The translations under genes were made by a program, and so were the position numbers. The notes beneath the pieces are model-generated. The model saw nothing but the letters and a program-made list of their open reading frames with translations, was not told where the DNA came from and did not search any database. Positions 23,874 through 30,460 of a DNA stretch of 34,506 bases are shown here, piece after piece. The stretch spans positions 1 through 34,506 of IMG/VR virus record IMGVR_UViG_3300021963_000383; one strand, 5' to 3'. Origin of the DNA: a virus. Within the stretch, counting starts at the first letter, position 1, and each line of letters opens with the position of its first letter.

Positions 23874-25484
23874 TTATAGAGTCTCTAAACCATCAACTAA
23901 GATTTTACCGTAGAATTCTGGTCTAACGATTTTCTTAGCGTAACGAGTCATAACACCACGTCTTGGAGTGAAGTTAGTTGGGTCGTACACTAATGGAGTC
24001 ATAATCAACGGAACGTATGGAGCGTAAACCGCACCTGTCTCGAAGAAGTTAGAACCTTTGAAACCTAATAAGATAACGTTCTCAGTCATATAAGGGTTTT
24101 TGTAAACATCGTATCTGTTAGAGATAGAACCGATGTTAGTTACACCTGCTGCGAAAGTTAAAGCATCTTTACCAGGGTTTGCAGAGAATCCGTTCATTGA
24201 TTCTAAGATTGTAGCCACGTTAGGAGAAACAACAACGAAGTTTGCTCCACCTCTCATAGTCAATTGGTGAATCTTGTTAGAGATTTTCTGTAATTTGATT
24301 CCCAAAGTCTGGAACCAAGTGTTCTTTTGGTATGCAGAAGCAGCTGCTGCGTTAGAATCGATAGAGAATCCGTTTCCGTTCCAATCGTATCCAACTTTTG
24401 CTGACCAGTATTCAGTTGAGAATGCGTTTTGCTGCAACATCTCTAAGATTTCTAAGTCAATCTCTAATGAGATATACTCAGATAACATTTGAGTTAATTC
24501 AGCTTCTGCATCTACTGAGTGGTAAGCGTTTAAGTCTTGCGCTAATTCAGGAGTCCAGATTGCTTTCAACTTACGAGTCTTAGCAACGATTGGCTCTGAT
24601 TTCAATTCTAATTCGATTTCTGGAATCGCTAAATCAGAACCTCTATCTTCGAAATCACCACGAGAGATGTCAGTTGGTTGTACATGGTAGTATAAAGTAC
24701 CACCGTTTCCACCTGCTGAACCAGTACCTGTTACACTTGCAACGAATTCGATGTTGTTACCGTTCTTAGTAGTGTATTGAGGATAGAAAGTAGATGAACC
24801 AGACAATAAAGCCAATTCAAATGCTCTAATTCCTTGGAAATCAGCATCACCAGGTAATGCGATAGTTACTTTCTTCAAAGTGTTTGCTGCGAATGAAGCA
24901 GAAACAGTTGCATCAGATAAGTTCCAATCAATATCAGCTAATGAAGCAGAAGCAACAGTTGCAGTTGAAGCAGAAGTTGCGTTGTTGATTGTGTATCCAA
25001 AACGACCAGCTCCGTAAAGACCACCTTCGGTAGCTTGTGTTGAACCTAATTTGTTTCCTGCCGGTGATTGTGAATCTTTACCAAAAGTTCCACCATTACC
25101 AAATAAAGATTGGTTTTGGAAGTTTGGATTACCTGCTGGGTTTGAACCATATTTGAAATCCATGTAGAAAATAAGACCTGATGGTAAGTTCATTGGTTGA
25201 ACCGAAACGAATTCTTTCGCTGCGATAGAACCAAAGATACGACGTACCAAAGGAAGAGCAACACCTGCCCATTCTTCCGAACCTGCTGATGTACCAGTAC
25301 GAGTTGCCTCGTCTAACAATTGCTTAGCTTGGTTTTCTAACATTACTGCCATACCATGCTTAGTTGTCTCAGAACCTGCGTTCTCTAACAAACCTGTTTT
25401 TTCCCATTTTGCTTTCAAACCACGAGTTTGTTCAAGCATTACTGATTGCGGGTTAGCACCAGTCATTAATTTTTTAATATCCAT
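23874..25484 (-). CDS. gp23: Major capsid protein (gp23-like)
   Basis: This 536-residue protein matches T4 gp23 (521). The segment ALPLVRRIFGSIAAKEFVSVQPMNLPSGLIFYMDFKYG (76-113) parallels the gp23 VQPMNSPTGQVF region at the start of the HK97-like core. The C-terminus includes YDVYKNPYMTENVILLGFKG, YAPYVPLIMTPLVYDPTNFTPRRGVMTRYAK and PEFYGKILVDG, all characteristic of gp23. A likely protease site is LLDE-ATRT, after Glu59, fitting the L/I-x-E consensus and the T4 maturation position (Glu65). Codon use is richer in TTC, AAC and CGT than in the fibre genes, as for a highly expressed gene. It follows the scaffold gene by 32 bases, with no Shine-Dalgarno sequence and no ATATTTATA, so it is probably co-transcribed with the scaffold. 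Confidence 0.95.
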   Translation of the reverse strand: MDIKKLMTGANPQSVMLEQTRGLKAKWEKTGLLENAGSETTKHGMAVMLENQAKQLLDEATRTGTSAGSEEWAGVALPLVRRIFGSIAAKEFVSVQPMNLPSGLIFYMDFKYGSNPAGNPNFQNQSLFGNGGTFGKDSQSPAGNKLGSTQATEGGLYGAGRFGYTINNATSASTATVASASLADIDWNLSDATVSASFAANTLKKVTIALPGDADFQGIRAFELALLSGSSTFYPQYTTKNGNNIEFVASVTGTGSAGGNGGTLYYHVQPTDISRGDFEDRGSDLAIPEIELELKSEPIVAKTRKLKAIWTPELAQDLNAYHSVDAEAELTQMLSEYISLEIDLEILEMLQQNAFSTEYWSAKVGYDWNGNGFSIDSNAAAASAYQKNTWFQTLGIKLQKISNKIHQLTMRGGANFVVVSPNVATILESMNGFSANPGKDALTFAAGVTNIGSISNRYDVYKNPYMTENVILLGFKGSNFFETGAVYAPYVPLIMTPLVYDPTNFTPRRGVMTRYAKKIVRPEFYGKILVDGLETL

Positions 25485-25516
25485 TTTTAATTGAATGTTT
25501 GTTTTTTGTTAATTAA

Positions 25517-26731
25517 TTATTTAATAATACCTGCTAATTTCTTAAATCTGTTAGAGAAATCTGCTGATTCAGCAATTACTTGCTTTTGAGCTTGTGCCGG
25601 CTTTGTAGATTTTGTTACTTTGCTAGCAATTCCTTCTGAGATTGATTTTTTAGTAGATTTGTTAGATGTTGAATATTTGAAGTTCTCTGCTAATGTAGAG
25701 TAAACCAATTTCACTTCTCTAACTGAATTTGTTCTATCCAAAGTTTCGATAACTTTAACTTTCTGTTCGTTAGTCATGTTATGAGCTCTGAATAATTTGT
25801 TTGCAAATAATAACTTTGCGTTTAATAAGTTCACTTCATTGATAGTTCTTTGAAGAGATTTGATTGTTCTATATGCTTCGTTTAATTCAGCAACAGTTTC
25901 ATCATCTTTTTTCTCTTCTTCTCCACCAACTAAATCAGCTTCCATTTCTCTCAAAATTTCTTCTAAATCGATAGTTTCCTTATCATCTTCTTCTGCTTGC
26001 TCAACCTTTACTAATTTAGGGTCTTCTGCTTTGTCAGTTCCAGCTTGCGAACCATCTGAATATGCATCTTCATACATTTCTTCTTCTTCACCACCTTCTA
26101 CACCATCTTCTTGCTCGTCACCTAATTGAGCTTCTAATTCTCTGATGATAGCTTCTAAATCCATATCATCTTCTGATTCTTCTTCGCCACCAAAGTCATC
26201 TGCTTCACCATCTTGTGCTGCAAATGGGTCTTCTTCTTCTCCGAAAGGATTTTCTTCTTCACCACCTTGTGCTGCGAATTCATCTTCTTCTCCACCTTCA
26301 CCTTCTAATTCAGCTAATCTAGCTTTCAATTCAGCGATTTCTGCATCTTTTTCGTCTCCGAATGCTGCATCTTCTTCTTCATTGATGTCTGCTACCTTAG
26401 TATAGTCAGTTCCAGCTTGCTCTGGTTTACCACTATCTTTTGTTACACCTACTGATAAGTCAGTAATTGCATCATAGCTAGGAGTTGCACCAGGAGTTTC
26501 AGCGTATCCACCTTCAACTTTTGAACCGATTCCGTCTGAATCTAATTCTTCTGCCATTTGTTCTGCATCATCTTCCATTTCTTCTGCTTCTGCTCTCATT
26601 TTTTGAGATAAGATAGATTGAAGTCTTGGAGTAAATGCTTCTTCAAGTGCCAATTTTGCGTTTGCTAATGCCGTTTCTTTTACCGCCTTAGCATCTGCGA
26701 TTGCTTCTTTTAACAATTTTGAATTTGCCAT
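25517..26731 (-). CDS. Prohead core scaffolding protein (gp22-like)
   Basis: This 404-residue protein lies immediately upstream of the capsid gene, as in T4. Three regions are visible: a helical N-terminus with AKLALEEAFTPRLQSILSQK (25-44), where LEE-A fits a prohead protease site; a very acidic, low-complexity centre (about 50-275, runs of Glu/Asp with repeated GEEEDPFAAQ-like units); and a helical C-terminus (about 285-404; LNEAYRTIKSLQRTINEVNLLNAKLLFANKLF). A basic end follows (FSNRFKKLAGIIK), probably the capsid-contacting part. T4 gp22 has 269 residues, so the acidic centre is expanded. It is expected to fill the prohead and be degraded by the gp21-like protease. AAGGAAAAA just before the ATG is one of the few Shine-Dalgarno-like sequences here. 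Confidence 0.82.
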   Translation of the reverse strand: MANSKLLKEAIADAKAVKETALANAKLALEEAFTPRLQSILSQKMRAEAEEMEDDAEQMAEELDSDGIGSKVEGGYAETPGATPSYDAITDLSVGVTKDSGKPEQAGTDYTKVADINEEEDAAFGDEKDAEIAELKARLAELEGEGGEEDEFAAQGGEEENPFGEEEDPFAAQDGEADDFGGEEESEDDMDLEAIIRELEAQLGDEQEDGVEGGEEEEMYEDAYSDGSQAGTDKAEDPKLVKVEQAEEDDKETIDLEEILREMEADLVGGEEEKKDDETVAELNEAYRTIKSLQRTINEVNLLNAKLLFANKLFRAHNMTNEQKVKVIETLDRTNSVREVKLVYSTLAENFKYSTSNKSTKKSISEGIASKVTKSTKPAQAQKQVIAESADFSNRFKKLAGIIK

Positions 26732-26904
26732 TTTTTCCTTAAAATTTTTGTTACTTGTAGAGTTATTGAATTCAACTCCAATGATATTATGATGATTGTT
26801 CGGTCACGCCTTATAATAGAAGGGTATTCATTAATCAACAATACTATTTAATCCTTTATGAGAAAGGATATTTTGATAATAAGTATAGTATTTTTTAGAA
26901 AACT
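26732..26904 (-). promoter_or_regulatory. Long structured leader of scaffold/capsid unit
   Basis: About 170 bases separate the upstream terminator from the scaffold ATG. No gene is apparent apart from a possible six-codon reading frame. Two hairpins are visible: 26851-26869 (seven perfect pairs, ATCCTTT with AAAGGAT) and 26761-26779 (GAGTT with AACTC around a TTGAATTCAA palindrome). No ATATTTATA is present. A promoter must lie here or upstream of the terminator; AATACTATACTTATTATC just after the terminator is the best A/T-rich candidate. Confidence 0.45.
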
Positions 26905-26933
26905 AAAAAAAAATCCCAAATTTCTTTGGGATT
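26905..26933 (-). terminator. Rho-independent terminator ending the head operon
   Basis: Gene-sense RNA forms a nine-pair perfect stem (AATCCCAAA with TTTGGGATT) closed by a GAAA tetraloop and followed by a long U tract. It lies 20 bases after the Dps-like gene stop. Confidence 0.9.
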
Positions 26934-26953
26934 CTCAATATTTTTTTGTAATT

Positions 26954-27325
26954 TTACTGATGATTAACTAATTTGTATTTAGTTCTATATAATAAAGATA
27001 CAACCGTATCTATATCATTTTGTATCCAACTATCTTGCAATTTAGGATTTTGTCTTAATTTTGCAACCATATTACAAAGTGTTTCAAAATACTTAATAAT
27101 GTTTTTAATATCATTATTTTTATCTAATACACCGATACCTGATAATTGTATCAACCCCTCTTTACCCTGATATACTTCTACCAACCCGTCAATCAATCCA
27201 CCAATTGTATCATAGTATTCACCTAATGCAACGTGTGCCGAATGTGAACCTACTCCTCTAACTCCTAAATGGAATGAATGGGTCTGTGTTCTACTTTGTA
27301 ATAATAATGATGCTAACTCTTCCAT
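26954..27325 (-). CDS. Dps/ferritin-like small protein (DUF5856-like)
   Basis: This 123-residue helical protein resembles a truncated ferritin-like fold and the DUF5856-type proteins of T4-like environmental phages. The motif THSFHLGVRGVGSHSAHVALGEYYDTIGGLIDGLVEVYQG has the feel of the Dps ferroxidase helix pair. His19, His31, Asp46 and Glu50 have the same spacing as E. coli Dps His51, His63, Asp78 and Glu82. The position of Dps Asp67 is Gly35, with Glu36 next to it. Dps is about 167 residues, so this version is short. The gene overlaps the preceding stop by one base (TAATG) and is last in the head operon. A role in iron or DNA protection is inference; a structural role is equally possible. 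Confidence 0.65.
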   Translation of the reverse strand: MEELASLLLQSRTQTHSFHLGVRGVGSHSAHVALGEYYDTIGGLIDGLVEVYQGKEGLIQLSGIGVLDKNNDIKNIIKYFETLCNMVAKLRQNPKLQDSWIQNDIDTVVSLLYRTKYKLVNHQ

Positions 27326-27753
27326 TATTTACAAGTTTTACATTCTCTTAAACCCAATCTACTTTTCATTACATCTTCCGAAACATCTGCAATTTCAAAG
27401 TATCTTCCCAAAACGTGTCCCATATCTTCATATAGAGATTCTAATCTTTGTTCCTGTGCTTTTGCTTCTAATGATTCTTTTTCGAATGCAGCTTGTAATT
27501 TCTTTAACTCATTCATATTACGTTTAATCGTAACTCTATCAAACCAATCACCACCTTCTCTTAAAGTATATTCTTGTGCAGCATCTGCAATACCACCCAA
27601 AGTTTCTGCAACTTGTCTGATGTCAGATTTTCTAGTCATTCCTTCTCTGTGTTGTCCATAGGTAGAAATGATTTCCAAGAAGTGTCTTTTTAATTCAGTT
27701 GGGAGTTGTTGCAACTCTTCTGATTCTTTAAGTAAATCTTTTAAACGTATCAT
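27325..27753 (-). CDS. Unknown helical head-operon protein
   Basis: This 142-residue, mainly helical, highly charged protein has an N-terminal helix MIRLKDLLKESEELQQLP and a coiled-coil-prone middle (MNELKKLQAAFEKESLEAKAQEQRLESLYEDM, 79-110). It ends RECKTCK, a CxxC-like pair (Cys138, Cys141) with no partner pair visible. The ATG follows the 86-residue gene stop by one base, and its own stop overlaps the Dps-like start. No family is recognised. The position just before the scaffold/capsid unit suggests an assembly or core component. Confidence 0.6.
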   Translation of the reverse strand: MIRLKDLLKESEELQQLPTELKRHFLEIISTYGQHREGMTRKSDIRQVAETLGGIADAAQEYTLREGGDWFDRVTIKRNMNELKKLQAAFEKESLEAKAQEQRLESLYEDMGHVLGRYFEIADVSEDVMKSRLGLRECKTCK

Positions 27754-27754
27754 C

Positions 27755-28015
27755 TTATTTTTTTAATATATCGTTTTTCTTAATGTTTTGAACATATCTC
27801 ATCATTTCTTGCTTGTCAATACCCATAGCATCGATTACTTTTGCTAATACAAGCATTTCCTTTTTACGAGAAAGACTCATTCCTTTAATTTGAGCTACCA
27901 TTTTATCTAAATAACGCTCTACCGATTGTGGTAAGTTTGTATCCAAATCATCTAATGCTTCTTTAACTACTTTATCGTTAATAGCTTTTCCAGGTACTAA
28001 ATTTACTAGTTTCAT
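27755..28015 (-). CDS. Unknown small helical head-operon protein
   Basis: This 86-residue protein is predicted helical throughout (AINDKVVKEALDDLDTNLPQSVERYLDKMVAQIKGMSLSRKKEMLVLAKVIDAMGID) with a basic C-terminus (NIKKNDILKK). It has no cysteine, no signal peptide and no membrane segment. It is packed between the LRR gene (21 bases) and the 142-residue gene (one base). It might be a small prohead core protein, but there is no sequence match to show it. Confidence 0.55.
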   Translation of the reverse strand: MKLVNLVPGKAINDKVVKEALDDLDTNLPQSVERYLDKMVAQIKGMSLSRKKEMLVLAKVIDAMGIDKQEMMRYVQNIKKNDILKK

Positions 28016-28036
28016 ATTTTTATTTTAATTTATTTT

Positions 28037-28891
28037 TTATACTCCACAAGGTGCAGTAGATATTATTTCACCTTTACTACCACTTACTTCAAATTTAACC
28101 GAACCATCTCCATCAATTCTATACCATCCATCAATTGCAGGATTCCATGCATCTGAATTTTGATATAATCTATTACCAACTTCTATTGTCGAACCACTTA
28201 CAATATAACGGTCGACTGTATAGTTACTAGCACATATATTAGTTTGAAGTAGTTCGTATGCTACGTTTATCATAGTATGATTACCATTTGTAATATCAAA
28301 ACTCCAATTTCTTGAATTAAGTACAAAAAGTGAATCTCTTCCTATTTCACCGGGTGTCGAATTAGTTCCGCCAGATAAATCGATATATCCATCTTCTACA
28401 CTACCACTAGCTAATTCTAAAAGAATGTTATCAACTGTGGTTTGAGTAAAAGCACAATTGGAAACTATTACTTCATTTGCATCAAATCCTATTGGTTGTG
28501 TTCTAGATATTATTAATTCGGTTAATTCGGTATTACCACTAAAATCAATTGTAGTTAATAAAGGTAAGTTAGTTATATCTACCGAACCTACTAAATTACA
28601 ATCATCAAAATCTATAAATTGCAAAGATGTACAATCTGATAAATCAGGAAATCCTGCTGAAAAATTACTATCACTAACACGAAGTGTTTCTAATGAGGTA
28701 CACCCACTTACATTAATAGATGTTAAACTATCGGTACCAGTTCCGGGTATATCGTTACGGTCTACATCAATAAGATTAAGTGATGACATTCCAGAAAAAT
28801 CAACAGATGTTAAACTATTGTAATCTGCTTGAAAACTTTGTATGTTTGTTAGATTTTGTAAACCTGTAAATGAAGTTATTGTCGCTCCCAT
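28037..28891 (-). CDS. Leucine-rich-repeat protein in the head operon
   Basis: This 284-residue protein has about five or six LRR units between residues 8 and 131 (LTSVDFSGMSSLNLIDVDRNDI, LTSINVSGCTSLETLRVSDSNF, TSLQFIDFDDCNL, LLTTIDFSGNTELTELIIS). A capping domain (139-202) includes NEVIVSNCAFTQTTVDNILLEL and GYIDLSGGTNSTPGEIGRDSLFVLNSRNWSFDI, a cap that I recall from other phage LRR proteins. The C-terminal 80 residues are beta-rich (VDRYIVSGSTIEVGNRLYQ, WYRIDGDGSVKFEVSGS). No secretion signal is present, so it most likely acts on the virion. It follows the PKD-like gene by 12 bases. A head-surface decoration or adhesin is inferred from the operon position. Confidence 0.75.
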   Translation of the reverse strand: MGATITSFTGLQNLTNIQSFQADYNSLTSVDFSGMSSLNLIDVDRNDIPGTGTDSLTSINVSGCTSLETLRVSDSNFSAGFPDLSDCTSLQFIDFDDCNLVGSVDITNLPLLTTIDFSGNTELTELIISRTQPIGFDANEVIVSNCAFTQTTVDNILLELASGSVEDGYIDLSGGTNSTPGEIGRDSLFVLNSRNWSFDITNGNHTMINVAYELLQTNICASNYTVDRYIVSGSTIEVGNRLYQNSDAWNPAIDGWYRIDGDGSVKFEVSGSKGEIISTAPCGV

Positions 28892-28903
28892 AATATTTTA
28901 TTT

Positions 28904-29383
28904 TTAATCGTCTCCGTTGAATTCTAAATAAGTTACCACGCTTATATCATCAAAACATAATCTAACTGTATATTCCGTATCTGCATCTGCATAGTTGTGA
29001 TTTATTTCAACTTGGTCTTCACCATTTACTTCACCGGTAGTTGTTTCGCCATCGCCCCATGTTATTGTGTAATTAGTTGGTGCAGATGTGTTAATCCAAA
29101 ATCTGCAATCATTCCCATCGGTTGTGTTGTTTACGAATTGAATACATCCTGATGGTAAATCGCCCTCTTCTTGTTGTTGAATATGGCCACCTCCACCGTT
29201 TGCAGATGCTTGTGCAAGTGCTTCTACTTCTGCTCTTGCTATTTGCTCTTGTATCATAGCAAATCTTTGCATCGTTACATCGTTAAGATAGATTCTATAA
29301 TGTCTCTCTTGTTCGTGTAAAGGTAATTTGCTTATATTTGGTAAACTTGAAAATTGTTGCCAAGTTAATTCTTCTAAAAACAT
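28904..29383 (-). CDS. Protein with helical N-terminus and PKD-like Ig-fold domain
   Basis: The 159 residues divide into a helical N-terminus (1-60; TWQQFSSLPNISKLPLHEQERHYRIYLND, then MQRFAMIQEQIARAEVEALAQ), a glycine-rich linker (61-75) and an Ig/PKD-like beta domain (79-155). The beta domain contains the WGDG signature (109-112) and HNYADADTEYTVRLCF, as in PKD folds. The N-terminal helices could anchor the protein in the capsid or prohead core, leaving the Ig-like domain exposed, much as Hoc-type decorations expose Ig domains. It lies between the protease and LRR genes, seven and 12 bases away. The fold call is moderately strong; the decoration role is inferred. Confidence 0.65.
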   Translation of the reverse strand: MFLEELTWQQFSSLPNISKLPLHEQERHYRIYLNDVTMQRFAMIQEQIARAEVEALAQASANGGGGHIQQQEEGDLPSGCIQFVNNTTDGNDCRFWINTSAPTNYTITWGDGETTTGEVNGEDQVEINHNYADADTEYTVRLCFDDISVVTYLEFNGDD

Positions 29384-29390
29384 ATATAAA

Positions 29391-29981
29391 TTAGTTTAAT
29401 TCAATTATAATTTCTCTCATTAAATCTTGTGCTTTACAGAACTTTCCACATTCTTCTGCAATTTTTGCCCATTGTTTTGATTCGTTCATCGGAGCCATAA
29501 ATGCTCCATGTGTTGATGGATTAGATACGAAATCCCAACCTACCAATTCAAAATCTTCTTGAACCATTAAAGTCCCATCGTTCAATTCTTTTACTGAACC
29601 TAAACCTCTTGATGAAATACCTAAACGGATATTGTTTTTTAATAATTCTCTTAAAATGTTTCCTGATGGAGTTGAAAGGATTTCTACTACACCACATACA
29701 TCATCACCTTCCCAATAGATTTCTCTAATGTTGTGTGATACATTCTTTAAGTTAATGATTGGAGAATCCGGATGGTCTAATTCACCCAATGCTCTTCTTT
29801 CTTTAATGAGTTGCTCATACTTAGCACATTCTCTTTCTAAGATTTGCTTTGGGTATCTTCTATGATTTTGGTTAGGAGCACCTGCTCTTTGTAAAACACC
29901 TTTAACTAGGTAAGTTCCATTATCTTGCTCTACTAATTTAGCTTCGAACAAATGTGTCTCTATCAATAATCCCTTGCTCAT
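29391..29981 (-). CDS. gp21: Prohead core protease (gp21-like)
   Basis: This 196-residue protein (T4 gp21 has 212) matches the T4 prohead protease. It has NQNHRRYPKQILERE (38-52), ALGELDHP with His70, and IYWEGDDVCGVVEIL (88-102). The nucleophile segment follows, GISSRGLGSV with Ser123/Ser124, and FELVGWDFVSNPSTHGAF with Asp150. T4 equivalents are NRNKRLYPKRILEKA, ALGELNHP and GVSSRGLGS. It should cleave scaffold and capsid proteins after L/I-x-E motifs during prohead maturation; a candidate site is present in the capsid protein here. The start codon overlaps the preceding stop (TAATG), so translation is coupled to the 159-residue protein upstream. Confidence 0.93.
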   Translation of the reverse strand: MSKGLLIETHLFEAKLVEQDNGTYLVKGVLQRAGAPNQNHRRYPKQILERECAKYEQLIKERRALGELDHPDSPIINLKNVSHNIREIYWEGDDVCGVVEILSTPSGNILRELLKNNIRLGISSRGLGSVKELNDGTLMVQEDFELVGWDFVSNPSTHGAFMAPMNESKQWAKIAEECGKFCKAQDLMREIIIELN

Positions 29982-30460
29982 TACTTTAATTTTAAACTAC
30001 GTTGTGCGTTAGTTAAACCATCAATTATTGATTGTAATCCACCTTTAACACCGTCAGTATCTCTATCCTTAACTCTTTTATCTAAAATTTTTGTATTCAT
30101 TTTTAGAAAGTTAATGATTGCATTTTCAACTGCATTCCATTTGATTTCTTCTTCATTTATAGATTCATCTTTATTAGCTCTTAATTTTGCCAAATCCGAA
30201 CCCTCAATCTCACCATCACCATCCACATCAATCTTCTTTTGTCCCGCAGTTAGTTCTGCTTCGTTGTATCCAGTTAGTCTACCTTCTGATTTTGCTTTAT
30301 ATGCCGTATCTACTGCATTAAAGAATTTCTTTTTCTCATCGTCGGACATATCTGCAATTGATTTGCCGGATTTATCTAACATATGTTTAAATAGTTGTTG
30401 ATAGTCTTGCTCTTCTCTTACAACTTGCTTAACGAATTCTCTTAATTGATTTAATTTCAT
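29981..30460 (-). CDS. Head-operon protein with dockerin/EF-hand-like calcium loop
   Basis: This 159-residue protein has helical, charged ends. The N-terminus is LNQLREFVKQVVREEQDYQQLFKHMLD. A single calcium-loop-like motif, DVDGDGEIEGSDLAKL, lies at 78-93, with Asp78, Asp80, Asp82, Glu84 and Asp89 in dockerin/EF-hand spacing. The C-terminal part (about 105-159) is helical. Genes between portal and protease in T4 encode prohead core proteins gp67 and gp68; this one occupies that position, but sequence similarity is not evident. It is coupled by one-base overlaps at both ends. An ATATTTATA element lies 55 bases before the ATG, inside the previous gene. Confidence 0.65.
   Translation of the reverse strand: MKLNQLREFVKQVVREEQDYQQLFKHMLDKSGKSIADMSDDEKKKFFNAVDTAYKAKSEGRLTGYNEAELTAGQKKIDVDGDGEIEGSDLAKLRANKDESINEEEIKWNAVENAIINFLKMNTKILDKRVKDRDTDGVKGGLQSIIDGLTNAQRSLKLK

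Noticed and set aside
25860-26405. Plus-strand Ser-rich frames opposite the scaffold gene
   Set aside because: Poly-Ser is the antisense reading of Glu/Asp-rich codons of the acidic scaffold, so it is an artefact of composition.
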